64,000 nucleotides of DNA. Origin: Ruminococcus sp. Marseille-P6503. Its GTDB lineage: Bacteria > Bacillota > Clostridia > Oscillospirales > Ruminococcaceae. This document shows, in pieces, positions 8,419-17,044 of this stretch. The translations under genes and the position numbers were made by a program. Under the pieces are notes generated by a model. The model saw only the letters and a program-made list of their open reading frames with translations, was not told where the DNA came from and made no database searches. The DNA lies in contig NZ_UWPB01000001.1 in assembly GCF_900604945.1 (NCBI RefSeq), positions 434,001 to 498,000 on the forward strand, in the 5' to 3' direction. Each line of letters starts with the position of its first letter. The first letter of the stretch is position 1.

Positions 8419-8471
8419 AGAGCGTGCTTACATGATTCTGAAAACGCAGAATTATGTAGGCACGCTCTTTT
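8419..8471 (+). terminator. Long hairpin terminator after hydF
   Basis: Outer arms AGAGCGTGC (8419-8427) and GCACGCTCT (8460-8468) enclose an inner stem ATTCTG/CAGAAT. A short T run follows. The outer eight bases are the same as in the hairpin at 13725-13756. Confidence 0.7.
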
Positions 8472-8476
8472 GCAGC

Positions 8477-8506
8477 GCCCCGCCTCGGCGGGCTTTTTTG
8501 TTTTTC
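8477..8506 (+). terminator. Second, GC-rich terminator after hydF
   Basis: A short GC-rich hairpin (GCCCCGCC with GGCGGGC, 8477-8493) is followed by TTTTTTGTTTTT. Together with the hairpin at 8419 it insulates the hyd operon from the convergent treR gene. Confidence 0.8.
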
Positions 8507-8577
8507 CGTGCAAAATATCTTTTTCTTTGTATTTGCTGAAAGCAGACCGTCCGACGTATCTGCAAGCAATCGCTGCC

Positions 8578-9300
8578 TCAGCCGCCTCGGTGTGAAATTT
8601 CATGGAATTCAAAATACTTCGGACTGTGACGTGACTGCGTAAACTCAAACATTACGCCGTCGCTGTTATATGTGGAATTGTTTACCGCGGCAACGCAGTT
8701 GCATCCGTCAAGCTGCAGATATTTTTCATCATGCTCTGTGATTGGATCTACCCTTATGATACGTTTTGTCGTGGTAATGACAACTCCCAGCGTTTTTTCC
8801 AGATAAGCATAGATCGAGCCCTGCGCCAGTTCTTCAGTAAGACCGACGGCAACGTCCTTGCGAAAATAATTGTGATCGACAATCAGGGGAACGCCCTCAA
8901 TATATCGCAATCTTTGGATATAATATATATCGCAGCCGATCGGAAATCCGGTCCGCCGGTTTATATGGTCGTCTGTTCTCAGCTCGGAAAACAAAAGAAT
9001 TTTTGTCTGATAATTCAGCTTGTTTCTGGCGGAAGCCTCGGTAAAGGACTCGATCTTATTCAATGAAAATATAGAATGTTTTTCGGCCTCGTATATAACT
9101 ACGACTCCCTTTCCGTGCACAGACTGCACCAATCCTTCTGATGAAAGCAGTTCTATCGCTCTGCGCACAGTGTTTCTGGAGCATTGAAATTCAGCTGTCA
9201 GCGCCGCTTCTGAAGGCATCAGCTGCCGGCAGGCATATGTTCCGTCTTGGATTCTGTCCTGAAGAATCCGGTAAATTGTGTCATATTTGCTCTTCGGCAT
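8578..9300 (-). CDS. treR: Trehalose operon repressor (GntR family)
   Basis: The 240-residue protein has an N-terminal GntR winged helix (YDTIYRILQDRIQDGTY, then LPSE-like MPSEAALTAEFQCSRNTVRRAI) and a C-terminal UTRA ligand-binding domain ending in a FEFTQSRHSPKYFEF-type strand pattern. In the TreR family trehalose-6-phosphate relieves repression. It is divergent from treP-treC-ptsH, and two near-perfect palindromes of the TreR type lie in the shared region. One sits just downstream of its own -10 box, so autoregulation is expected. Other UTRA sugar regulators look alike, but the gene context makes TreR the best call. Confidence 0.88.
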   Translation of the reverse strand: MPKSKYDTIYRILQDRIQDGTYACRQLMPSEAALTAEFQCSRNTVRRAIELLSSEGLVQSVHGKGVVVIYEAEKHSIFSLNKIESFTEASARNKLNYQTKILLFSELRTDDHINRRTGFPIGCDIYYIQRLRYIEGVPLIVDHNYFRKDVAVGLTEELAQGSIYAYLEKTLGVVITTTKRIIRVDPITEHDEKYLQLDGCNCVAAVNNSTYNSDGVMFEFTQSRHSPKYFEFHEISHRGG

Positions 9301-9398
9301 AAATATCTTTTCCTCGTATAATATATATTTATGGGTAATTTAAAGAGAACCCATATGAAAACTCTGACCATTTGGATAATAAATCTTTACTGTGTTCA

Positions 9399-9416
9399 AA
9401 CTTGTCTATACAAGTT
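9399..9416. promoter_or_regulatory. TreR-type operator 1 (over the treR transcription start)
   Basis: The palindrome AACTTGT-ctat-ACAAGTT resembles the known TTGTATATACAA trehalose operator. It lies directly downstream of the minus-strand -10 box at 9424-9429, where a bound repressor would block treR transcription. Confidence 0.7.
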
Positions 9417-9423
9417 CAATAAA

Positions 9424-9452
9424 ATTATAGCAGATACTTTGTGCTTTGTCAA
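9424..9452 (-). promoter_or_regulatory. Promoter of treR
   Basis: On the minus strand TTGACA (9452-9447) and TATAAT (9429-9424) are separated by 17 bases, a consensus promoter. Confidence 0.75.
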
Positions 9453-9480
9453 CAAATTTTTCCGGGTCATAAAAAAAGGC

Positions 9481-9509
9481 TTGACAAACTTGTTTAAACA
9501 AGTTATAAT
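9481..9509 (+). promoter_or_regulatory. Promoter of treP with TreR operator 2 filling the spacer
   Basis: TTGACA (9481-9486) and TATAAT (9504-9509) are exactly consensus. The 17-base spacer is almost wholly the palindrome ACTTGT-TTAA-ACAAGT (9488-9503), the same element as operator 1. Repressor and RNA polymerase binding must exclude each other. Confidence 0.85.
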
Positions 9510-9635
9510 ATAGTCAATGAAGAAGGAGCCGGACGGATCAGATACTGAAATTGACTGACGGTATGTCAGCGCCAAAAAGGGCTTTCAGCGTTTCTGATAC
9601 AAAATTAGGTTAGATTGAAAGGACGGTTGATTCAT

Positions 9636-11579
9636 ATGGGAAAATACCAGAAGGACGCGGCTATGCTGCTGGACCTTGTCGGCGGGACCCGAAATATCAA
9701 AGCGGTGACGCATTGTATGACTCGTATGCGGTTTGTGCTGGCAGACGCTAAGCTTGCGGATACAAAAGCAATAGAAGAGCTGTCTGCTGTAAAAGGAACC
9801 TTTACGCAGGCGGGACAGTTTCAGGTGATCATCGGAAACGATGTGTCGGAATTCTACAAGGAATTCACCGCGGGCGCAGGTATTGAAGGCGTAAATAAGG
9901 AAGCCGCGAAAGAAGCGGCAAAGAGCAACCAGAGCTTGCTGCAGCGGATAATGAGCAATCTCGGCGAAATTTTTGCGCCTATTATTCCGGCGCTTATCTG
10001 CGGCGGTTTGATTCTGGGCTTCAGGAATATTATCGGCGAGATCAATTTTTTTGAAAACGGGACAAAAAGCCTTGCTGATATTTCACAGTTCTGGGCGGGG
10101 CTGTACAGCTTTTTGTGGCTGATCGGAGAAGCGGTATTCCATCTGCTTCCTGTAGGGATCGTCTGGTCAATTACCAAGAAAATGGGGACCACTCAGATTC
10201 TGGGTATAATTCTTGGACTGACCTTGATATCTCCGCAGCTGCTTAACGGATTTTCCGTAGCGCAGACGAACGCGTCTGATATTCCGGTATGGGATTTCGG
10301 ATTTGCGCAGGTGCAGATGATCGGATATCAGGGACAGGTTATTTCCGCTATTCTGGCAGGCTTTGTACTGGTTTATCTTGAGAAGCTTTTCAGAAAAATA
10401 TGTCCCGATGTAATAAGCATGATCGTCGTGCCGTTCTGTTCTCTTGTGCCGGCGGTTATAATAGCCCATACGGTAGTTGGACCCATCGGCTGGAAGATCG
10501 GCGACGGAATCGCAAATGTGGTTTACAACGGCCTGACATCGAATTACGGCGTGATTTTCGCGGGAGTATTCGGACTTTTGTATGCACCTGTCGTAATGAC
10601 CGGGCTTCATCACATGACGAACGCGATTGACACTACGCTGTCAACAATGTACGGCGGAACGATCTTATGGCCTATGATCGCGCTGAGCAATATCGCGCAG
10701 GGCTCCGCAGTGCTGGCAATGGCGGTGCTTCAGCGAAAGAATAATCAGGCAAAGCAGATCAATATACCGGCGCTCATCTCCTGCTATCTTGGAGTTACAG
10801 AGCCGGCGCTGTTCGGTGTCAACTTAAAATACGGATTTCCGCTTTTCTGCGGTATGATCGGCTCTGCGGCGGCGGCAATGGTATCTGTCGGCTTCGGCGT
10901 TCAGGCTTTCAGTATCGGCGTAGGCGGAATACCCGGGATCCTTTCGATAAAGACAGAATTCTGGAGCATTTTCCTTCTTTGTATGGCTATTTCCATTATC
11001 GTTCCTTTTGTGCTTACGTTTATCGTCGGAAAAAAGAAGCTTGCCGCGGAAGCCATAGGATCACAGCAGTCTGAAACGGAATCAGCCGCGGCGCCGGAAA
11101 GTCAGAAAGAGCCGGAGGAAGCGACGAATTCGGTTTACGCTCCGGTTTCAGGAAAGGTGATCCCGATTTCTGAGGTACCTGACGATGTGTTTTCGCAGAA
11201 AATACTAGGCGACGGTATAGCGGTAGAGCCGCAGGGCAATGTTATCACAGCCCCCTGCGACGCGGAGGTGAGCGTGGTGATGGAAGACAGCAATCATGCC
11301 TGCGGTCTGAAATTGTCAAACGATATGGAGATCCTGATCCATGTCGGGATAAATACCGTGGATATGAACGGCGACGGCTTTACGATGTTTGTTTCAGTCG
11401 GCGACCATGTGAAAAAGGGCGACAAGCTGATTGAATTTTCACCTGAAAAAATCAGGGCTGCCGGACATCCTACTACAACGGTGATCTGCGTGACCGAGGA
11501 AGGCTCCGCGCAGCAGATACAGTTCTCCTCCGGAATGGATTGCATTGCGGGAGAAACCAAACTGATAGCCTGGGAATAA
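9636..11579 (+). CDS. treP: Trehalose-specific PTS permease EIIBCA
   Basis: This membrane permease imports trehalose and phosphorylates it to trehalose-6-phosphate. The 647-residue protein has an EIIB domain at residues 1-90 with phospho-cysteine Cys27 (THCMTRMRF), a multi-span EIIC domain at about 105-460, and a fused C-terminal EIIA(Glc)-type domain with YAPVSGKVIPI and the active histidine in ILIHVGINTV. The fused EIIA makes it independent of a separate EIIA protein. I chose ATG 9636 with AAAGGACG upstream; a TTG at 9615 overlaps that site. The treC gene follows by 13 bases and an HPr gene ends the operon. Substrate is inferred from treC and treR. Confidence 0.9.
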   Translation: MGKYQKDAAMLLDLVGGTRNIKAVTHCMTRMRFVLADAKLADTKAIEELSAVKGTFTQAGQFQVIIGNDVSEFYKEFTAGAGIEGVNKEAAKEAAKSNQSLLQRIMSNLGEIFAPIIPALICGGLILGFRNIIGEINFFENGTKSLADISQFWAGLYSFLWLIGEAVFHLLPVGIVWSITKKMGTTQILGIILGLTLISPQLLNGFSVAQTNASDIPVWDFGFAQVQMIGYQGQVISAILAGFVLVYLEKLFRKICPDVISMIVVPFCSLVPAVIIAHTVVGPIGWKIGDGIANVVYNGLTSNYGVIFAGVFGLLYAPVVMTGLHHMTNAIDTTLSTMYGGTILWPMIALSNIAQGSAVLAMAVLQRKNNQAKQINIPALISCYLGVTEPALFGVNLKYGFPLFCGMIGSAAAAMVSVGFGVQAFSIGVGGIPGILSIKTEFWSIFLLCMAISIIVPFVLTFIVGKKKLAAEAIGSQQSETESAAAPESQKEPEEATNSVYAPVSGKVIPISEVPDDVFSQKILGDGIAVEPQGNVITAPCDAEVSVVMEDSNHACGLKLSNDMEILIHVGINTVDMNGDGFTMFVSVGDHVKKGDKLIEFSPEKIRAAGHPTTTVICVTEEGSAQQIQFSSGMDCIAGETKLIAWE

Positions 11580-11592
11580 GCGGAGGTATTGC

Positions 11593-13239
11593 ATGAATTT
11601 CAAAAATGTTACGGTTTATCAGATATATCCGAAATCCTTTTATGACGGTAACAACGACGGTATCGGCGACCTGCCCGGTATTACGCGGAAGCTGGACTAT
11701 ATTCGCGGCCTTGGAGCCGACTATATCTGGATAACGCCGTTTTTCCGCTCGCCGCAGCGGGATAACGGATACGATATATCAGATTATCGGCAGATCGAGC
11801 CGATGTACGGCACAATGGCGGATTTTGACGCTCTTATAAAAAAAGCGGAATCGCTTGGTATCGGCGTTATGCTGGATATGGTGTTCAATCACACGTCCAC
11901 GGAGCATGAGTGGTTTCAAAAGGCGCTGAAAGGCGATCCGCGCTATCTGGACTATTATATTTTCCGCGACGGAAGTCCGGATGAGCCGCCTACAAACTGG
12001 CAGTCAAAATTCGGCGGCAGCGCATGGGAATATGTTCCGCACCTGAAAAAATGGTATCTTCACCTTTTTGATAAAACGCAGGCGGATCTGAACTGGGAGA
12101 ATCCTGAGGTGCGCGGTCAGCTGAAAGATGTTATACGGTTCTGGAAAAGCAGGGGCGTAAAAGGATTTCGATTCGATGTAATAAATCTTATCTCAAAGCC
12201 CGCTGTTCTGGAAAACGACCTGACGGGCGACGGCAGACGTTTTTATACGGACGGGCCAAAGGTGCATGAATATCTTAAAGAGCTGCACCGTGAAGCCGGA
12301 CTGGACGATGTTCTGACGGTAGGCGAAATGTCCTCTACTTCTCTGGAAAACTGCATTGGCTATACAAGCCCGCGGGAGAAGGAGCTTAATATGTCCTTTA
12401 GCTTTCATCATCTTAAGGTTGATTACCGAAACGGAGATAAATGGGAGCTTCAGCCGGTAGATTACCGTAAGCTGAAGGATATTCTGGAGACATGGCAGCT
12501 TGGAATGCAGACGCACGGCGGTTGGAACGCTTTGTTCTGGTGCAATCACGATCAGCCGAGAACGGTATCGCGTTTCGGCGATGACGGCGCTTACTGGAAG
12601 GAGTCGGCTAAAATGCTGGCGACGCTGATGTATCTCATGCGGGGAACGCCGTATATATATCAGGGCGAGGAGCTGGGAATGAAAAACGCCGGATTTGACA
12701 GCGTGGGTCAGTACCGCGATGTGGAAAGCCGCAACTATTATAACATTCTGACGCAGAAGGGACTGTCTGATAAAGACGCGCTGGAGATACTTTCCCAGCG
12801 GTCCAGAGATAACGGCAGAACGCCGATGCAGTGGACGGACAGCCGATACGCTGGATTCTCTGAAAACGAACCGTGGATCGGACTTTCAGAGGATTCCAAG
12901 GGTATATGCGCGGAGCGGCAGCAGAACGAAAAGGATTCGGTATTTGCTTATTTTAAGTCGCTGATTGAGCTGCGGAAAAACGAACCTCTGATTGGAGAAG
13001 GAAACATTGAGTTTTTATATTCTGAGAGGGAGGATATTTTCTGCTATCGCCGCAGTCTCGGAAATCGGGAGATGATCGTTCTTTGCAATCTGACGCCGGA
13101 AACTGTTTACGGAGATTTTGCAAAGCTGCTGACAGGAATGTCGGGACGTCTTGGAAATTATCCCGACATCAGCGTGCAGACAGACGGCAGACTCCGCCCG
13201 TATGAGGCGGTCGTATATCAATACAAAGCCGCTTTTTGA
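11593..13239 (+). CDS. treC: Trehalose-6-phosphate hydrolase (GH13)
   Basis: This cytoplasmic enzyme splits trehalose-6-phosphate into glucose and glucose-6-phosphate. The 548-residue protein is a typical GH13 alpha-amylase-fold enzyme: VYQIYPKSFYDGNNDGIGD at the start, nucleophile Asp195 (GFRFDVIN), acid/base Glu245 (VGEMSS) and transition-state Asp320 (CNHDQPR). AGCGGAGGT lies just before ATG. GH13 substrate specificity cannot be read from the catalytic residues alone; the assignment rests on the tight linkage with the trehalose permease and TreR. Oligo-1,6-glucosidase activity is the alternative. Confidence 0.9.
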   Translation: MNFKNVTVYQIYPKSFYDGNNDGIGDLPGITRKLDYIRGLGADYIWITPFFRSPQRDNGYDISDYRQIEPMYGTMADFDALIKKAESLGIGVMLDMVFNHTSTEHEWFQKALKGDPRYLDYYIFRDGSPDEPPTNWQSKFGGSAWEYVPHLKKWYLHLFDKTQADLNWENPEVRGQLKDVIRFWKSRGVKGFRFDVINLISKPAVLENDLTGDGRRFYTDGPKVHEYLKELHREAGLDDVLTVGEMSSTSLENCIGYTSPREKELNMSFSFHHLKVDYRNGDKWELQPVDYRKLKDILETWQLGMQTHGGWNALFWCNHDQPRTVSRFGDDGAYWKESAKMLATLMYLMRGTPYIYQGEELGMKNAGFDSVGQYRDVESRNYYNILTQKGLSDKDALEILSQRSRDNGRTPMQWTDSRYAGFSENEPWIGLSEDSKGICAERQQNEKDSVFAYFKSLIELRKNEPLIGEGNIEFLYSEREDIFCYRRSLGNREMIVLCNLTPETVYGDFAKLLTGMSGRLGNYPDISVQTDGRLRPYEAVVYQYKAAF

Positions 13240-13277
13240 TTAAAGCGGCGGAATAAAATTTCAGGAGGTATTTTTTT

Positions 13278-13535
13278 ATGAAAACATTCAATTACACGAT
13301 TAAGGACGAAATAGGAATCCACGCAAGGCCGGCAGGACAGCTTGCAAAGCTTGCCAAGGAATTTTCAAGCGTAGTTACCGTTGAAAAAGACGGCAAGTCG
13401 GTTAATGCTACAAAGCTTATGATGCTTATGGGAATGAACATCAAGTGCGGCGATACGGTTACTGTAAATGTTGAGGGCGAGGACGAGGATACGGCGGCTG
13501 AAAAGATAAAGGCTTTCTTTGAAGAAACGCTGTGA
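13278..13535 (+). CDS. ptsH: HPr phosphocarrier, with lysine in place of regulatory Ser46
   Basis: HPr passes phosphate from enzyme I to EII domains. This 85-residue protein has the active-site histidine His15 in GIHARPAG. The regulatory site that HPr kinase phosphorylates for catabolite repression in Gram-positives is Ser46; here residue 46 is lysine (NATKLMMLMGM), so it should transfer phosphate but not take part in Ser46-P/CcpA signalling. AGGAGGT precedes ATG 13278. It is the third gene of the trehalose operon, 38 bases after treC, so it may be a dedicated carrier. Whether the genome has a second, serine-bearing HPr cannot be seen here. Confidence 0.9.
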   Translation: MKTFNYTIKDEIGIHARPAGQLAKLAKEFSSVVTVEKDGKSVNATKLMMLMGMNIKCGDTVTVNVEGEDEDTAAEKIKAFFEETL

Positions 13536-13671
13536 TTCGGAGGGATATGAAGCCTTCAAAAGAGCATATGCTGTTTCGACGAGAAAACGGCAGATGTTTT
13601 GAACATATGGCATATGGGCGGAAATTTTAGTGCAGGCGGTCTGCGGCTGCATAATTTAAGTAAAATAAAAA

Positions 13672-13719
13672 AACGGTCTGTTTACAGGCAATGCCTGAAA
13701 ATGACCGCACTGCGTTTTT
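13672..13719 (+). terminator. Terminator of the trehalose operon
   Basis: A stem CGGTC/GACCG (13674-13678 with 13703-13707) encloses an inner CAGG/CCTG hairpin and is followed by a T-rich stretch ending GCGTTTTTG. Confidence 0.6.
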
Positions 13720-13724
13720 GTACG

Positions 13725-13756
13725 AGAGCGTGTTCGCATAAAGCTGAACACGCTCT
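13725..13756. repeat. Inverted repeat between the trehalose operon and the LysR gene
   Basis: Perfect 11-base arms (AGAGCGTGTTC, 13725-13735 with 13746-13756) around a ten-base loop. There is no clear T tract on either side, though it may still end transcription of the minus-strand LysR gene. Confidence 0.5.
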
Positions 13757-13771
13757 GATTGCTGTATAAAG

Positions 13772-14665
13772 CTATGCGCGCTGACTGCCGGGGGAATGTA
13801 TTTCCAAGGCGGAGGAAATAAAGCCTTTGAGAACGGGATTTCCATGAGCGGTTTTATAGAATAATCCGAAAGAAGCCGGTTTCGTATCGGTGACAGGAAT
13901 AAAACTAAGTTCGGGATCGCGCATATTCGGCAGCTTGGGAAAAAGCATAAATCCGGTTCCGGATTTTACCATAGCAATACCTGTTTCATAGCTGTCGCAG
14001 TAATAAATACTGTCAGCGGAATTGTTAGTAACGATCCGGCTTTGATTTTTAAAAACAATGTTGGAGCATTTATGTCTTTCTATAAGAATCGCTTTCCCGG
14101 AAATCTTATTTACGTCGACCGATGAAAGAGATGCCAAGGGATAATCTTTTGAGCATATGCACATTATAGGACATCGGCAGAGCTCGGTGTAAACGCTGCT
14201 GTTTTCATCTTCCGGCTTTTCGGTAAAAGCCATCATGACCTGAATTTTTTCGTCAGACAGCATATTGTCAAGAGATCTGAAGGGTACGACATGGATCGAC
14301 GGCAGCAGGCGCGGGTATATCTCCGACAGCTTTTTCAGTATCGGCGGAAGCATATCAAGCTCTGCCTGATTATGACAGCCGATCCCGATCCTGACCGGTT
14401 TTTCGGCTCTTGAGCGTGTCAGGCGTTCTCTGCTTGTCATAGCTATTTTCATTATCGCTTCCGCGTCGGAAATAAACTGTATTCCCTCGCGCGTAAGACT
14501 TACGCTTTTGCTTGTGCGCGTAAAAAGCTTCACTCCTAGCTCGTCCTCCAATGAATTTATCTGGTGGCTTACCGCCGGCTGGGTTATATTTATTGATTCA
14601 GCTGCCTTGGAAAAATTAAGATGCTCTACAACTGCAAGAAAACATTCAAGCTGCACAGTATTCAC
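13772..14665 (-). CDS. LysR-family transcription regulator
   Basis: The 297-residue protein has the N-terminal LysR winged helix-turn-helix (VQLECFLAVVEHLNFSKAAE, then ITQPAVSHQINSLEDELGVKLF) and a C-terminal substrate-binding domain. LysR proteins usually bind a small effector and regulate a divergent gene. Here the divergent neighbour is a MarR regulator with an ABC exporter, 170 bases away, but nothing in the sequence shows that these are the targets. The effector is unknown. Start ATG at 14665 is followed directly by the family N-terminus, and length is normal. Confidence 0.85.
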   Translation of the reverse strand: MNTVQLECFLAVVEHLNFSKAAESINITQPAVSHQINSLEDELGVKLFTRTSKSVSLTREGIQFISDAEAIMKIAMTSRERLTRSRAEKPVRIGIGCHNQAELDMLPPILKKLSEIYPRLLPSIHVVPFRSLDNMLSDEKIQVMMAFTEKPEDENSSVYTELCRCPIMCICSKDYPLASLSSVDVNKISGKAILIERHKCSNIVFKNQSRIVTNNSADSIYYCDSYETGIAMVKSGTGFMLFPKLPNMRDPELSFIPVTDTKPASFGLFYKTAHGNPVLKGFISSALEIHSPGSQRA

Positions 14666-14835
14666 AAAAATACATCCTTTCCCTTTTGTTGAATATGAAC
14701 AAATAAAATTAAATAATTATTAACTATAAAACTTTCTTATTGATTATAACATATTTGAATTTCACTTTCAAGTAAAAATGTTGTATTATTTATAAAGATA
14801 AATGTTAGCTTTGAATCAGTAAGGAGGTTAATAGT

Positions 14836-15324
14836 TTGTGTGATAACAAAAAAGAATCTATTCTGAAGAATTCAAAATTCATTCACCTAAAGATCGAAAG
14901 CACGATAAACAGCCTGATGGCAGATAAGGGGATTACCGCCGCTCAGAGCCATGTTCTGATGTATATTCTGGATCATCAGAGTAATGATGTATGTTCAACG
15001 GACATACACAAGTATCTGAATATATCCAGAGCTACGGTTTCCGGGCTTATAAAAAAGCTGAGAGTCAACGGGTATCTTACTTATGAAAGCTGCGGCTGTG
15101 ACGAAAGACAGAAAAATATAGCCGTGACTGCCAAGGCGCTTGCTCTGCGCGAGGATATAGAAAGCTGTATGAAGTGGATTGAAAACTGCGTATTTTTCGA
15201 TTTTTCCGAAAGCGAGCTTGAAATTATGGATAGGCTTCAGAGAAAAATGATTGACAGCACAGCAAAAATAACCGGAGGAGGAAATATTAATGAGAGAAAT
15301 TATCGCTCAGATAAAACAGTATAA
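14836..15324 (+). CDS. MarR-family regulator of the adjacent ABC exporter
   Basis: The 162-residue protein has a MarR winged helix: MADKGITAAQSHVLMYI, then CSTDIHKYLNISRATVSGLIKKL, then a wing with YLTYESCGCDERQKNI. MarR proteins are usually repressors released by small toxic or phenolic ligands. AAGGAGG (14821-14827) points to TTG 14836 as start, eight bases away. The coding region overlaps the start of the first exporter gene by 35 bases, so the three genes form one translationally linked operon and the exporter is the likely target. The cysteine pair in the wing (SCGCDER) could make it redox- or metal-responsive, which is speculation. Confidence 0.85.
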   Translation: MCDNKKESILKNSKFIHLKIESTINSLMADKGITAAQSHVLMYILDHQSNDVCSTDIHKYLNISRATVSGLIKKLRVNGYLTYESCGCDERQKNIAVTAKALALREDIESCMKWIENCVFFDFSESELEIMDRLQRKMIDSTAKITGGGNINERNYRSDKTV

Positions 15325-17026
15325 GAAAGCCTCTTTTTTAACTCCGCTGTTTTCGGCGCTGGAGGTATTCATGGAGGTCCTTCTGCCTTTTATAATGGCG
15401 AAGATAATTGACGAGGGAATCGAAAAGAGCAATATGTCAAACGTTTACCTTTACGGAGGATTGATGATAGTTGCCGCAATGATAAGCCTTATGGCGGGAA
15501 TACTTGCCGGAAAATATGCTGCCGAGGCGTCGACAGGAGTTGCCTGCAACCTGAGAGAAGCAATTTACAGGAGAATACAGAAATATTCCTTTTCAAACAT
15601 TGATAAATACAGTACTGCCGGACTGGTAACAAGAATGACTACAGACGTTACCAACGTTCAGAACGCCTATCAGATGGTTATAAGGATCGCTGTGCGCGCT
15701 CCGCTTATGCTTATATGCAGCATGGCGATGTGCTTTTTCATCAGTCTGAAAATGAGCCTTATTTTCCTGGCGGCTATCGTATTTCTCGCGGTTATACTGC
15801 TGCTCATTATGCTGAGAGCTATGAAGATATTCAACGTCGCTTTCAGAAAATACGACGACTTAAACGCAAGCGTTCAGGAAAATGTTTCGGCTGTCAGAGT
15901 GGTAAAGGCATATGTAAGAGAGGATTACGAGAAGCAGAAATTCGGCAAAGCTTCCGGAAATCTTTATAAGCTGTTTTCAAAAGCTGAAAGTATCCTGGCG
16001 TTTAACAACCCGGCGATGATGACGGCGGTTTACGGCTGTATCATGCTTATCAGCTGGTTCGGAGCAAAGCTTGTGGTTTCGGGAGATATGGGAACAGGAG
16101 AGCTGACCTCGCTTTTTACTTATGTAACCAGCGCGATGATGTCGCTGATGATGCTGTCCATGATCTTCGTTATGATAACCATGAGCAGCGCCAGCATAAA
16201 GCGTATTGCGGAGGTTTTAAGAGAAAAGCCGGAGCTTCACAACTGCGAGGAGCCTAAAACCGATATGAAAGACGGCTCGGTGGACTTCAATCACGTTTTC
16301 TTTTCCTATAAGCACAGTGAGGGCAAGGAGGTTCTTTCCGATATAGATTTACATATAAGCTCGGGAGAAACTATAGGAATAATCGGTTCAACCGGCTGCG
16401 GAAAAACCAGCCTTGTAAATCTTATCAGCAGACTGTACGATGTTGATACGGGCTCGGTATGCGTCGGAGGCAGGGACGTAAGGGAGTACGATATGGAGTA
16501 TCTGAGAAATCAGGTTTCGGTCGTTCTTCAGAAAAACGTGCTGTTTTCCGGAACAATATTTGAGAATCTGAGATGGGGAAATGAAAACGCTTCCGACGAG
16601 GAATGTATTGAGGCGTGCAGAGCAGCCTGCGCGGACGATTTTATTGAAAGCTTTCCCGATAAATACAATACCTATATAGAGCAGGGAGGAACAAACGTAT
16701 CCGGAGGACAGAAGCAAAGACTTTGTATCGCCAGAGCTTTGCTGAAAAAACCTAAGGTATTGATTCTTGACGATTCTACCAGCGCGGTGGATACCGCGAC
16801 CGACGCCAAGATCAGGGCGGCGTTTGCCAGACATATTCCGGGAACTACAAAGTTTATTATTGCTCAGCGAATATCCAGCGTTCAGGACGCGGACAGGATC
16901 ATAGTGCTTGACGGCGGAAAGGTAAACGGCTTCGGAAGCCATGAGGAGCTGCTTGAAACCAATGAAATTTACCGTGAAATCTACGAGTCCCAGATAAAGG
17001 GCGGCGGAGATTTTGACCAGCCGTAG
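15290..17026 (+). CDS. ABC exporter subunit 1 (membrane plus ATPase domains, degenerate Walker B)
   Basis: The 578-residue half-transporter has an N-terminal membrane domain with about six helices (residues 15-300) and a C-terminal ATPase with Walker A GSTGCGKTS, signature VSGGQKQR and Walker B VLILDDSTSAVD. The residue after the Walker B aspartate, normally catalytic glutamate, is aspartate. This is the known mark of the degenerate subunit in heterodimeric multidrug-type exporters such as BmrCD or TM287/288. AGGAGG precedes ATG 15290, which lies inside the MarR gene. It pairs with the next gene. Substrate is unknown; drugs, lipids or peptides are all possible. Confidence 0.88.
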   Translation: MREIIAQIKQYKKASFLTPLFSALEVFMEVLLPFIMAKIIDEGIEKSNMSNVYLYGGLMIVAAMISLMAGILAGKYAAEASTGVACNLREAIYRRIQKYSFSNIDKYSTAGLVTRMTTDVTNVQNAYQMVIRIAVRAPLMLICSMAMCFFISLKMSLIFLAAIVFLAVILLLIMLRAMKIFNVAFRKYDDLNASVQENVSAVRVVKAYVREDYEKQKFGKASGNLYKLFSKAESILAFNNPAMMTAVYGCIMLISWFGAKLVVSGDMGTGELTSLFTYVTSAMMSLMMLSMIFVMITMSSASIKRIAEVLREKPELHNCEEPKTDMKDGSVDFNHVFFSYKHSEGKEVLSDIDLHISSGETIGIIGSTGCGKTSLVNLISRLYDVDTGSVCVGGRDVREYDMEYLRNQVSVVLQKNVLFSGTIFENLRWGNENASDEECIEACRAACADDFIESFPDKYNTYIEQGGTNVSGGQKQRLCIARALLKKPKVLILDDSTSAVDTATDAKIRAAFARHIPGTTKFIIAQRISSVQDADRIIVLDGGKVNGFGSHEELLETNEIYREIYESQIKGGGDFDQP

Positions 17027-17044
17027 GAAAGGAGGAAGCGTATA

